From assembly GCA_036310185.1 (NCBI GenBank), contig JAXJSH010000042.1, forward strand, positions 1-51,209: 51,209 nucleotides of DNA. Direction: 5' to 3'. A model generated the notes under the pieces. The model was not told where the DNA came from. It did not search any database and saw only the letters and a program-made list of their open reading frames with translations. This DNA is from JALENY01 sp036310185. Lineage in GTDB: Bacteria > Bacillota > Clostridia > Lachnospirales > Lachnospiraceae. Below are positions 43,994 to 51,209 of the stretch, piece by piece. The position numbers and the translations under genes were made by a program. Position 1 is the first letter of the stretch. Each line of letters starts with the position of its first letter.

Positions 43994-44968
43994 TTGAACG
44001 AATTCAGAGAATGGCTGTCGGACAATCTGCGCTACTTTATGTTAGCCGGCGGTATTTTGCTGGCTCTGCTTCTTATCTTCTTTGGTATCCGTTTTATCTC
44101 GTCTTTAACCGTAACCGATAAAGACAGCGATAAAAAAGTGGCAGAAGAAACTGCAGAACCGACCGAAGCCGAAGAACCAACTGAGACACCTACACCAACC
44201 GAAGAACCTGCCGATGAACTTGTTAAAAATGCAGTTCCGGAAGTTAATACACTGATTGAGCAGTATTACAATGCCATTGCCGGAAACGACGCTGATAAAC
44301 TCCGCGCTCTGGTCGACAACCTTACTGCAGAAGATGAAGCAAATATTGCCAGCGATCCGGTGGAACATTACAGTGATATTGATGTCTATACCCTGAACGG
44401 ACTGGAAGAAGGTTCTTACATTGTTTATGTATCTTATAAATACAAACTGCCAGACATCGATACATTGGTTCCGGGTCTGAGTCAGCTATATGTTCAGACA
44501 GACGATGCAAAGAATCTGTATGTCTGCACCTCTGTTCCAAATGCGGAGACCCAGCTTCTGATTGAAGAATCCGCAGAAAATGAAGATGTGAAACAGCTGC
44601 TCTCTACGGTTCAGATTGATTATGAAACAGCAATCAACAGTGACGATGCATTGTATGCTTATTTCAACCCGGATGCAGCTCCTGCCGAGACACCGGTACC
44701 GGAAGCAACGCCGGAACCGACTCCCGAAGCTACTCCGGAACCAACTCCGGAACCAACTCCCTTACAGAAAACATCCGCTGTTCCGGAAGGTGAAAAGGTG
44801 GTTCTGAAACAGGCGGCTCATATTCGTGACCGTGCCGGCATGAAAACATCAACCGTAATCGGATCTTATCCTGCCGGAACCGAAATGATCAAGCTGGGAG
44901 AAGAAGGCCTTTGGTTCCATGTATATGTGGACGGTGTATATGGCTATATCTCAAATATGTTCTTTTAA
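43994..44968 (+). CDS. Membrane-anchored SH3-domain protein
   Basis: A short cytoplasmic segment is followed by one membrane helix (about 14-36), so the rest lies outside the cell. An acidic Thr/Pro/Glu linker (about 45-75) precedes a domain (about 78-215) that resembles an NTF2/lumazine-like fold (NTLIEQYYNAIAGNDADKL). A second PTPEATPEPTPE linker (about 235-258) leads to a C-terminal bacterial SH3 domain (about 265-324: AHIRDRAGMKTSTVIGSYPAGTEM). SH3b domains often bind cell-wall peptides. The TTG start follows AGGAGGAG at 6-8 nt; an ATG inside the tRNA would be wrong. The gene begins 30 nt after tRNA-Arg and may share its promoter. Confidence 0.8.
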   Translation: MNEFREWLSDNLRYFMLAGGILLALLLIFFGIRFISSLTVTDKDSDKKVAEETAEPTEAEEPTETPTPTEEPADELVKNAVPEVNTLIEQYYNAIAGNDADKLRALVDNLTAEDEANIASDPVEHYSDIDVYTLNGLEEGSYIVYVSYKYKLPDIDTLVPGLSQLYVQTDDAKNLYVCTSVPNAETQLLIEESAENEDVKQLLSTVQIDYETAINSDDALYAYFNPDAAPAETPVPEATPEPTPEATPEPTPEPTPLQKTSAVPEGEKVVLKQAAHIRDRAGMKTSTVIGSYPAGTEMIKLGEEGLWFHVYVDGVYGYISNMFF

Positions 44969-44975
44969 AAATTCA

Positions 44976-45011
44976 GGCAGTACCGTGAATGATAAACATT
45001 CCGGTACTGCC
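44976..45011. terminator. Intrinsic terminator of the SH3-domain gene
   Basis: GGCAGTACCG/CGGTACTGCC with an inner GAATG/CATTC pairing and ATTTTATT after it on the plus strand; a weaker T-rich side also exists on the minus strand, facing the DUF5688 gene. Confidence 0.8.
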
Positions 45012-45102
45012 ATTTTATTATCTGATTACATTTCTTTTTTAGCATCACACCGGGATACTGTATCGAAATATTTCCCAATTTCTGCTCTTTCTCATATGGG
45101 AT

Positions 45103-46020
45103 TTACATACTGATTTTTTCTTTCCATCGATCATAATAATACACATGATCTGACAGTACTTCGGTCTCTTCTACCTGAGTCCCATTGATTTCTGTTACCA
45201 TTTCACTTAAACTTTTCCGGGTATATTCCCCTGACGCGGGTATGATAATACATTCATGAATACTGCTTGGCAGTATGTAAAGATTGTCTTCTAATTTCTC
45301 AGAGATCTGTTTTAAAACATCCGGATAAAATATGCAGGCTGCCCCAAAATATTTTTCCTTATTGGTTAAAACATACATGGGCATCGGTTCCTTTTCCTCA
45401 ATGCTGATCCGGAAAGGATTTGTTTCATCCTCTTCCATTTCCCAGTCCAGAATCTCCTGCATCAGTTCCGCCATCGTGGAAATTTTCCACGTCAGCAGTT
45501 TTGGCGTATTTTCAATGGCTGCCCGCTCCACTTCTTCAGCCGTTATATGCCACCGCATAATATCCATATGGCGGATCAAAACCGTGGCATGTTCCATCAC
45601 AACCGGGTCTACCGAATAGTAATACACCATAGCCAGATCCAGCACTCTTTTATGAGGAACCGTCTGAAGAAATCTCTCATTTTTCTTATAGTTGACCAGT
45701 TTATAACAGATTCTCTTTTTCACCTGCGGAAAATCCATAAAAAACTGTGCCGGGATTTTGCCCCTGATATTGCTCTGAACAGCAAATTCCACCAGTTCTT
45801 CTGCCAGTTCTTCCAGGGTGCAGCCCTGACAGTAACGAAGATAAAAATCTTTCAGATAAATGGTGGGAGCAGCATTCTGCTCACAGTGCATAATCGTTAT
45901 GGCATCCAGTATGACTCCGTTGTTTTTGGGAACCTGATGCAGGGATACATTCACCTCCTCTCCTGCTATTGTTGTGACCTGTGCGGTCATGGCGATTTTA
46001 AATTCTTCATAATTCATCAT
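45103..46020 (-). CDS. DUF5688 family protein
   Basis: A 305-residue cytoplasmic protein without signal peptide or membrane segments, resembling the DUF5688 family of unknown function that is common, often in many copies, in Lachnospiraceae and other Clostridia. Recognisable blocks are the opening MNYEEFKIAM, SVDPVVMEHATVLIRHM, YVLTNKEKYFGAACIFYPDVL and LYILPSSIHECIIIP. Metal or catalytic residues cannot be assigned. AGGTGATTT precedes tandem ATG codons. The gene is monocistronic, with a long AT-rich leader region upstream. Lineage-restricted families with many paralogs often relate to surface or stress functions, but that is speculation. Confidence 0.75.
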   Translation of the reverse strand: MMNYEEFKIAMTAQVTTIAGEEVNVSLHQVPKNNGVILDAITIMHCEQNAAPTIYLKDFYLRYCQGCTLEELAEELVEFAVQSNIRGKIPAQFFMDFPQVKKRICYKLVNYKKNERFLQTVPHKRVLDLAMVYYYSVDPVVMEHATVLIRHMDIMRWHITAEEVERAAIENTPKLLTWKISTMAELMQEILDWEMEEDETNPFRISIEEKEPMPMYVLTNKEKYFGAACIFYPDVLKQISEKLEDNLYILPSSIHECIIIPASGEYTRKSLSEMVTEINGTQVEETEVLSDHVYYYDRWKEKISM

Positions 46021-46427
46021 AAATCACCTGTCCTTTCTTTTTTATTTATTTTAAGCAGGATTATCTGCATAAAATATCACTTAAAATTTAATCTTTCACA
46101 AATTTTGTGCTCAAGAGGGCTGTCCTGGCTTCCAGAGAGCACACAAAAACAGATTTCAAGAATAAACCTGCTGCTTTTCAGAATAAGAAAGCCAACGAAA
46201 TGATGTTATTATTTCTTATAAAGGAATAAGGAAACATCTCCCAAAAACAGCATTACAAATAAAGGTAATAAAATAGAACTGCATATAAAAAACGCAAAGA
46301 AAAATAAAAAAACAATGGGATTTGTAAATAGAATGATATAACAGAACGTTCCAATCGTGAACTTCAGATATGGAAAAAGAATATGGAGGGCGGACAGATA
46401 AGCTCCGCCCTCTTATGAATTTTAAAA
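46021..46427. other. 407-bp AT-rich intergenic region
   Basis: Contains a palindrome CACAAA-T-TTTGTG (46097-46109) next to a possible promoter for the DUF5688 gene (TTGAGC, 18 bp, TAAATT on the minus strand). A possible hairpin GTGCTC/GAGCAC spans 46107-46142. From 46200 to 46380 the sequence is very AT-rich and I see no gene. The efp terminator is at the right end. Confidence 0.35.
46386..46412 (-). terminator. Hairpin terminator of efp
   Basis: GAGGGCGGA/TCCGCCCTC, a perfect 9-bp stem with a 9-nt loop, 16 bp after the stop. The T-run after it on the minus strand is weak (CATATTCTTTTTC). Confidence 0.65.
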
Positions 46428-46985
46428 TTAAATTCTGGAAAGATATTCGCCTGTACGGGTGTCAATTTTGATTTTGTCACCTGTGCTTACGAACAGCGGT
46501 ACGTTTACAACTGCACCAGTTTCAACGGTTGCCGGTTTTGTAGCACCAGTTGCTGTATCACCTTTGAATCCCGGTTCTGTCTCAGTAATCTCCAGCTCTA
46601 CGAACAGAGGCGGCTCGATTGCGAATACGTTGCCGTTGTAAGAACATACTTTAACAACATCGTTTTCTTTTACGAACTTCAGAGCATCACCAACAGCCTC
46701 TTCATTTAATGCGATCTGATCATATGTTTCCATATTCATAAAGTTGTAAAGATCACCATCTGAATACAGATAGGACATATCTACACGGTCAATACGTGCT
46801 GCCGGGAATTTTTCTGTCGGACGGAAGGTTTTTTCAACTACACCGCCACTGATTACGTTTCTTAATTTTGTACGAACGAAAGCAGCACCTTTACCTGGTT
46901 TTACGTGCTGGAATTCCATAATCTGCACTACATTGCCTTCGATTTCTAAAGTAAGTCCATTTTTAAAATCACCTGCTGAAATCAT
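46428..46985 (-). CDS. efp: Translation elongation factor P
   Basis: Relieves ribosome stalling at polyproline. The 185-residue length and KOW-OB-OB fold are normal. The modification loop is KPGKGAA with Lys32 at its tip, as in the Firmicute type modified with a 5-aminopentanol moiety. The C-terminus DTRTGEYLSRI is typical. It has its own promoter (TTGAAA-17-TACAAT) and AAGGAGG site, and lies 101 bp after aroK in the same direction. Polyproline-type clients in the window include the Pro-rich linkers of the SH3 protein (inference). Confidence 0.96.
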   Translation of the reverse strand: MISAGDFKNGLTLEIEGNVVQIMEFQHVKPGKGAAFVRTKLRNVISGGVVEKTFRPTEKFPAARIDRVDMSYLYSDGDLYNFMNMETYDQIALNEEAVGDALKFVKENDVVKVCSYNGNVFAIEPPLFVELEITETEPGFKGDTATGATKPATVETGAVVNVPLFVSTGDKIKIDTRTGEYLSRI

Positions 46986-47037
46986 GTTAATTATTCCTCC
47001 TTAAATGCGTTTCCGCATATATTCACATATATTTGAT

Positions 47038-47066
47038 ATTGTATAATAAATTATACCATTTTTCAA
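47038..47066 (-). promoter_or_regulatory. Promoter of efp with an internal inverted repeat
   Basis: TTGAAA, a 17-bp spacer and TACAAT on the minus strand. GTATAAT/ATTATAC (47041-47056) forms an inverted repeat inside the spacer and could be an operator. Confidence 0.55.
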
Positions 47067-47086
47067 CCTTTTCTTTTAAGAGGGTG

Positions 47087-47614
47087 CTACTTTTCGTATT
47101 CCTCCAGACGCTCGCAGATCTCTTCCACGATTTCGTCGATACTCTTACCGTTGGTTGAAACTTTGATGTGGGCCGCATCACGATACAATTCTTTTCTGTC
47201 GCGAAGCATTTCTTCTATATATTCCACACTCATATTATCGTTGAGCAGCGGGCGGTCTTTGTTGTCTTTCACCCGTTCGTAGATGACTTCCGGTTTTGCA
47301 GTCAAATAAACCACAAGTCCGCTCTCCCGCATGATCTCCACATTTTTTTCACGAAGAACGATACCGCCTCCCGTAGAAACCACCAGATTGCTTTTTTCTT
47401 TCAGTTCCTCCAGAAGATCGGTTTCCAGACGGCGGAAATATTTTTCACCGTATTCATCAAAAATGTCGGATATCTCCATATCCTGCTGTTCCACAATCAC
47501 CTGATCCATCTCAACCAGTGTGGCGTTTAACTTTTCACTGAGTTTTGCTCCAACCGTACTCTTACCGGTTCCCATAAATCCAATTAAATAAATACTGTCG
47601 CTTTGCGTGTCCAT
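47087..47614 (-). CDS. aroK: Shikimate kinase
   Basis: Phosphorylates shikimate at O3 in aromatic amino acid synthesis. All functional residues are present: Walker A GFMGTGKST (12-20), Asp37, Arg61 in FRRLE, the substrate GGG (82-84), lid Arg121 in RPLL and LRDRKELY near the C-terminus. The 175-residue length is usual. It starts 27 bp after the aroE stop. The only purine-rich site, GGGAGG, lies 15 nt upstream, too far to be ideal, so translation may depend on coupling to aroE. Confidence 0.93.
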   Translation of the reverse strand: MDTQSDSIYLIGFMGTGKSTVGAKLSEKLNATLVEMDQVIVEQQDMEISDIFDEYGEKYFRRLETDLLEELKEKSNLVVSTGGGIVLREKNVEIMRESGLVVYLTAKPEVIYERVKDNKDRPLLNDNMSVEYIEEMLRDRKELYRDAAHIKVSTNGKSIDEIVEEICERLEEYEK

Positions 47615-47641
47615 AGTTAGCTTATCAATCCTCCCACTGCC

Positions 47642-48511
47642 TTATCGGCTGAAATATTTTTCTTTTATCAATGCAACCGGCATATCCTGACCGGTCCAGA
47701 TCTTAAATGCAGCTGCCCCCTGATAAAGCAGCATATACAGGCCATTTGCGGTTCTGCAGCCAGCTTCCCGGGCCATTTTAAGAAGCTTCGTCTCCTCCGG
47801 ATTATAAATCACATCATAAACCATCAGATCCGGATGAAAACAGGATACATCCTCTATCACAGCAGCATCGGTATTCGGTGCCATGCCGACAGATGTACCG
47901 TTCACCAGAATAGCACTGTCCTGAATCTGCTGCCTCAGCACGGATGGATCTTCATAATCAAAGTGATTCAGCACGCAATCGGTCTGCTGTCTCAGCTTTC
48001 CGATCAGTTCCTCTGCCTGCTCCCATTTGCTGTTTTTCCGGCTGAATACGGATATTTCCCGTACACCGTCTAGTGCAGCCTGAATCAAAATAGCTCTGGC
48101 CGCTCCGCCAGCACCCAAAAGTGTCATTTTTTTACCAATAATATCAAATCCGGCCGCTTTGCATGCGTCCATAAATCCAATACCATCCGTTGTATGTCCA
48201 ATCAGCTTTCCGTTCTGATTCGCCACCGTATTGACGGCACCTCCAATAGCAGCCGCCGGTGAAAGTTCATCACACAGCTCACAAATCAGATTCTTGTCCG
48301 GCATGGTCAGATTAAAGCCCAGCACATTCATACTGCGCAGCGATTCCACCACCTGTGCCAGATGATCCGTCCCCACACGAAAAGCCAGATACGTGCAGTC
48401 AATCCCCAACTGCCGGAATGCTTCGTTGTGCATGGCCGGTGAAATACTGTGTTCCACTGGATCACCAAGCAGACATGCCAGACGGGTATGACCGGTTATA
48501 TTATGTTCCAT
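47642..48511 (-). CDS. aroE: Shikimate dehydrogenase, YdiB-like
   Basis: Reduces 3-dehydroshikimate to shikimate. SPAMHN (24-29) binds substrate; the catalytic Lys73 is in NLTMPDK and Asp109 in HTTDG. The Rossmann loop is LGAGGAARA. The SxMPxK motif, NGTSVGM and HPDLMVYDVIYNPEETKLL resemble E. coli YdiB, which accepts quinate as well as shikimate and either NAD or NADP, more than the classical AroE with xPHK. The genomic setting, with aroK and the AroK-like gene on either side, supports a biosynthetic role. AGGAGA lies about 12 nt before the ATG. Confidence 0.92.
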   Translation of the reverse strand: MEHNITGHTRLACLLGDPVEHSISPAMHNEAFRQLGIDCTYLAFRVGTDHLAQVVESLRSMNVLGFNLTMPDKNLICELCDELSPAAAIGGAVNTVANQNGKLIGHTTDGIGFMDACKAAGFDIIGKKMTLLGAGGAARAILIQAALDGVREISVFSRKNSKWEQAEELIGKLRQQTDCVLNHFDYEDPSVLRQQIQDSAILVNGTSVGMAPNTDAAVIEDVSCFHPDLMVYDVIYNPEETKLLKMAREAGCRTANGLYMLLYQGAAAFKIWTGQDMPVALIKEKYFSR

Positions 48512-48607
48512 ATCTTTCTCGTCTCCTGATATCAGCCTGTATTACTTCCGTTTTCTAAATTTTTTCAAATCAAACTGCATCGATTCCATATTTTATGTAA
48601 GAAAAAG

Positions 48608-49117
48608 CTATGCCAGCTGTTTCTGAATCTCTGCTGCCATCTGCTCTGCAGACATGCCTTTCGCATCCAGGACCAAATCCGCAGCCTTTTTATAAAAAGG
48701 CTCACGCTCAGACAACATCTTCTTTACCGTGTCTGAAATCTTACTTCCCTTGAAAAAAGGATCATCTGAACGTTTCTCCTCCAGACGTGCTGCCAGCTCT
48801 GCCTGCGGTTTTTTCAGATAAACAACTTTACCCAGCTTTTTCAGATAGGCGACATTTGGCTCGAAGGTAGCCAGCCCGCCGCCAATACAGATAATACTAC
48901 GTTTTTTCTCATCCAGCAACTGTTTCAGCACAAAACCTTCCATGGCGCGATAATACGGTTCACCGAACCGTTCAAAAATATCATTGACGCTCATATTCAT
49001 TTTTGCGGTGATCAGTCTGTCCACATCAATATACGGCAGTCCCATATTTTTTGCCAGAATTCTTCCCGTTTTTGATTTTCCGGATCCCATAAACCCTTCG
49101 ATGATAATGTGATTCAA
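48608..49117 (-). CDS. AroK-like P-loop kinase with an altered lid motif
   Basis: A second shikimate-kinase-fold protein, about 169 residues. Walker A GFMGSGKS (8-15), Asp31/Asp33, Arg57 in YYRAME and GGG (79-81) are kept. The lid motif is DDPFF (118-122) where shikimate kinases have DRPLL, so the ATP- and phosphate-contacting Arg is absent. It may phosphorylate another substrate or be a second shikimate kinase with altered kinetics. The TTG start at 49117 overlaps the yqeG stop (TTGA) and is preceded by AAGGAAGGTGGG, so it is coupled to yqeG. A longer frame reading into yqeG in another phase is rejected. Confidence 0.8.
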   Translation of the reverse strand: MNHIIIEGFMGSGKSKTGRILAKNMGLPYIDVDRLITAKMNMSVNDIFERFGEPYYRAMEGFVLKQLLDEKKRSIICIGGGLATFEPNVAYLKKLGKVVYLKKPQAELAARLEEKRSDDPFFKGSKISDTVKKMLSEREPFYKKAADLVLDAKGMSAEQMAAEIQKQLA

Positions 49118-49617
49118 TTTTTTCCCACCTTCCTTTTGTAAAAAAAGAGAACGATTTTTTCCAGATATCTCTTTAAAACAATCTGAATTTCTTCTTTTGG
49201 GTGAATCGGCTTTACCAGAATGTTGCGGATGCCTGCTCTTTTCGCACCCCAAACATCGGTAAACAGCTGGTCTCCGATAAAAATCGTATTGCTTTTATCC
49301 GTTCCCATACGTTCCATGGCTGCCAGGTAGTTTTTCGTGGAAGGCTTGTGGGCATTTTCAATGAAATGCACCTGAACATCCTTATTGAACATTTCCACCC
49401 TTGCAGTCTGGTTATTGGAAAGCAGGCAGCACTGATAACCCAGTTCCTTCAGATGTGCAAACAGGGCTATGGCACGTTCATCTGCCGGCGCTCCGTGAGG
49501 AACCAGCGTGTTATCTATATCGAAAATCAGTCCTCGATACCCTTCTTTATATAGTTTATCAAAATTTATGGAATATGTCGATTCCTGAATTTCATCCGGA
49601 TAAAAACAATCAAACAT
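49114..49617 (-). CDS. yqeG: YqeG-family HAD phosphatase
   Basis: A 167-residue HAD IIIA-type phosphatase. Motif I is IFDIDNTLVPHG, motif II LLSNNQ, the conserved Lys lies in HKPSTKNY and motif IV is IGDQLFTDVWGAKRAG. In B. subtilis yqeG sits beside yqeH and aroE, and here it again neighbours aroE, although yqeH is not seen. The physiological substrate is unknown. AAGGGAG precedes the ATG, and a strong hairpin (49634-49661) ends 17 nt upstream of it. The 3' end overlaps the AroK-like gene by 4 bp. Confidence 0.9.
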   Translation of the reverse strand: MFDCFYPDEIQESTYSINFDKLYKEGYRGLIFDIDNTLVPHGAPADERAIALFAHLKELGYQCCLLSNNQTARVEMFNKDVQVHFIENAHKPSTKNYLAAMERMGTDKSNTIFIGDQLFTDVWGAKRAGIRNILVKPIHPKEEIQIVLKRYLEKIVLFFYKRKVGKN

Positions 49618-49633
49618 AAATGACTCCCTTACT

Positions 49634-49668
49634 GCCGCAGATATCCCCTAATATCTGCGGCATTTTTT
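49634..49668 (+). terminator. Plus-strand-oriented terminator-like hairpin upstream of yqeG
   Basis: An 11-bp perfect stem GCCGCAGATAT/ATATCTGCGGC with a 6-nt loop and seven T on the plus strand. All neighbouring genes read on the minus strand, where it has no T-run, so it would stop antisense transcription or shape the yqeG leader. Confidence 0.6.
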
Positions 49669-49681
49669 TCTATATATTGAT

Positions 49682-49792
49682 GATGTTGGGGGCAAAAGAT
49701 GCCGAACGGATCGTTCCGTACTCTGCACTCCCACAATCCTGCCCCATATTCGGATATCGTGGTGCATATGCCCCACTTTTATCCTCAACATC
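49682..49792. ncRNA. Candidate structured RNA element downstream of citrate synthase
   Basis: The interval folds well by eye: P1 GATGTTG/CAACATC (49682-49688 with 49786-49792), P2 GGGGCA/TGCCCC (49689-49694 with 49769-49774), P5 ACGGA-TCGT-TCCGT (49706-49719) and P3/P4 (GCA..CCAC with GTGGTGC, then ATCC/GGAT) make a three-way junction. A second TGCCCC at 49740-49745 can compete for the same P2 strand. Either strand could be the RNA; the minus strand would be the 3' region of the citrate synthase mRNA. No known family is recognised. Confidence 0.35.
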
Positions 49793-49794
49793 AA

Positions 49795-51159
49795 TTACAT
49801 ACGATCCTGCATGGATACATATTCCTGATTGTCCAGGATATTTTTGTACGCAGGACGAATGATCTTATCTGTGTTAATCAATTCTTCCAGACGATGTGCA
49901 CTCCAGCCTACAATACGGGCAATTGCAAACATCGGCGTGTAAAGTTCCAGCGGAAGATCCAGCATACTGTATACAAATCCGCTGTAGAAATCCACATTGG
50001 GGCTGACACCTTTGTAAATCTTACGCTCGCGTGCGATCACCTTCGGTGCCAGACGGGCTACTGCCGCATAGAGCTGATAATCTTCATCGCGTCCCTTTTC
50101 CGCCGCCAGTTTTTCCACAAATCCTTTAAACAGATTTGCTCTCGGATCGGAAATGGAATATACGGCATGCCCCATTCCATAGATCAGACCGCGTTTATCA
50201 AATGCTTCTTTGTGAAGCAGCTTTACCAGATATGCTTCCACCTCATCCTCATCGGACGGATCATTAATATTTTCTTTCATATCAGCAAACATCTCAACCA
50301 CCTTGATGTTTGCACCGCCGTGCTTCGGTCCTTTCAGCGATGCCAATGATGCGGCTACGGCAGAGTATGTATCCGTACCGGATGAAGTCACCACATGCAT
50401 AGTAAAGGTAGAGTTGTTACCACCGCCATGTTCCATATGAAGAACCAGCGCAAGGTCAAGAATCTGAGCTTCAAGCGGTGTATATTTTTTATCCGGTCTC
50501 AGCAGACGGAGGATATTTTCTGCAGTTGAAAGTTTTGGGGACGGATTGTGAATATACAGACTTTTGCCGCGCACATAATGATTGTATGCCTGATAGCCAT
50601 ATACAGCCATCATCGGGAAAGTACTGATCAGATTAATACACTGACGCAGTACATTCGGCAGAGAAATATCATCTGCATGAGTATCATAAGAATACAGATT
50701 CAGCACACTTTTTGACAAGGTATTCATGATATCTTTGCTCGGTGCCTTCATAATAATATCGCGCACAAAATTGGTCGGCAGAGAACGCTGCTGAACCAGA
50801 ATCTGTTTGAAGCCCTCCAGTTCCTGTTCTGTCGGAAGCTGTCCGAATAAAAGCAGATAGGCAGTCTCTTCAAATCCCATCCTGTTTTCGCTTAAAAAGC
50901 CATGGGTCAGATCGTTAATGTTCATACCTCTGTAGTACAACTCTCCATCGCACGGAACACGCTCTCCGTCTACGACCTTATCTGCCACAATGTTGGATAC
51001 CTGAGTCAGACCCGCAAGGACACCTTTGCCGTTAATGTCACGAAGGCCTCTTTTTACATCATATTTCCCATATAAAGACGTATCTGTAGTTGTATTCTTT
51101 CTGCAGATCTGTGTCAAAGCCTCAATTTCCGGTGTTACTTTCATACTGTAATTAGACAT
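49795..51159 (-). CDS. gltA: Citrate synthase
   Basis: Condenses acetyl-CoA with oxaloacetate. Catalytic residues are visible: His in LHMEHGGGNNSTFT, His in GMGHAVYSISDPRA and Asp in PNVDFYSGFVY. The roughly 454-residue form with a 40-residue N-terminal extension (KNTTTDTSLYGKYDVKRGLRDINGKGVLAGLT) is typical of clostridial citrate synthases. It probably feeds 2-oxoglutarate and glutamate synthesis in an incomplete TCA path. Start: ATG at 51159 is 8 nt after AAAGGAG, whereas the ATG at 51165 is only 2 nt away. The promoter is beyond the right edge. Confidence 0.95.
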   Translation of the reverse strand: MSNYSMKVTPEIEALTQICRKNTTTDTSLYGKYDVKRGLRDINGKGVLAGLTQVSNIVADKVVDGERVPCDGELYYRGMNINDLTHGFLSENRMGFEETAYLLLFGQLPTEQELEGFKQILVQQRSLPTNFVRDIIMKAPSKDIMNTLSKSVLNLYSYDTHADDISLPNVLRQCINLISTFPMMAVYGYQAYNHYVRGKSLYIHNPSPKLSTAENILRLLRPDKKYTPLEAQILDLALVLHMEHGGGNNSTFTMHVVTSSGTDTYSAVAASLASLKGPKHGGANIKVVEMFADMKENINDPSDEDEVEAYLVKLLHKEAFDKRGLIYGMGHAVYSISDPRANLFKGFVEKLAAEKGRDEDYQLYAAVARLAPKVIARERKIYKGVSPNVDFYSGFVYSMLDLPLELYTPMFAIARIVGWSAHRLEELINTDKIIRPAYKNILDNQEYVSMQDRM

Positions 51160-51209
51160 TCGCATTACTCCTTTCTTTGTTCCAGCCTATGTAACCAGTA
51201 TTTATCTCC

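Noticed and set aside
44690..44765. Short tandem repeat in the SH3-domain gene
   Set aside because: It encodes the Pro-Thr-Glu linker; an ordinary low-complexity spacer in a surface protein.
49118..49252. Extended N-terminus of the AroK-like protein
   Set aside because: The extra 45 codons lie inside yqeG in another frame and read as non-protein sequence; the TTG at 49117 has a proper ribosome site.
49648..49791. 47-codon frame inside the structured element after gltA (minus strand)
   Set aside because: No Shine-Dalgarno sequence, and the base pairing explains the sequence better; kept only as a weak alternative.
1..51209. CRISPR array, insertion sequence or prophage
   Set aside because: No regularly spaced direct repeats, transposase, integrase or phage structural genes were seen on either strand.

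Overview
The window looks like chromosomal DNA from an anaerobic low-GC Gram-positive bacterium of the Clostridia, most likely a gut Lachnospiraceae (Blautia/Dorea/Roseburia type). The reasons are strong AGGAGG-type ribosome binding sites, frequent TTG and GTG starts, a single-polypeptide pyruvate:ferredoxin oxidoreductase, pyruvate phosphate dikinase, a PPi-type phosphofructokinase, a eukaryal-type dimeric glycyl-tRNA synthetase, and lineage-typical families (DUF5688, YdjG/H/I, MetA with acetyl-CoA specificity). The genus is inferred from gene content only. No phage, insertion sequence, rRNA or CRISPR array is visible. About 37 protein genes and one tRNA gene fill the window.

Layout. 1-920: an AT-rich, foreign-looking YbaK-like gene cut by the window edge, then a bidirectional terminator. 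926-6087: cell-surface and sugar genes (membrane-anchored polysaccharide deacetylase, secreted coiled-coil NlpC/P60 hydrolase with WalR-like boxes, phosphoglucomutase). 6088-11154: a two-component system plus FtsX-type ABC transporter with a direct-repeat operator before the ABC genes. 11557-17889: carbon metabolism (glycogen debranching enzyme, PPDK, PPi-type PFK). 18202-21744: a ydjGHI membrane-stress cluster without pspA. 21903-28538: a run of minus-strand genes, M16 peptidase, era, recO, a lipoprotein and glyS. 28697-33080: a Cof-type HAD phosphatase and PFOR. 33420-40845: ABC-F ATPase, zinc-dependent phospholipase C-like protein, C39 peptidase, two NhaC-type antiporters, dtd and an RluF-type pseudouridine synthase. 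40850-43725: a divergent NAD+ DNA ligase coupled to metA. 43891-44968: tRNA-Arg(CCG) followed at once by an SH3-domain membrane protein gene. 45103-51159: a DUF5688 gene, efp, a shikimate cluster (aroK, aroE, an AroK-like paralog, yqeG) and citrate synthase.

How it works together. Glycogen debranching, phosphoglucomutase, PPi-PFK, PPDK, PFOR and citrate synthase form a coherent set for PPi-economised fermentation of storage and dietary glucans. The most unusual items are: a folded roughly 115-bp intergenic element after the citrate synthase gene with two competing partner segments; a LigA protein whose nucleotide-binding motifs depart from the canonical pattern; a second shikimate-kinase fold with a changed lid motif inside an aro/yqeG cluster; WalR-like boxes at the NlpC/P60 promoter; and a TTAAGAA direct repeat that is a good candidate operator for the local response regulator. 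All functional calls come from reading motifs by eye; no database search was possible.
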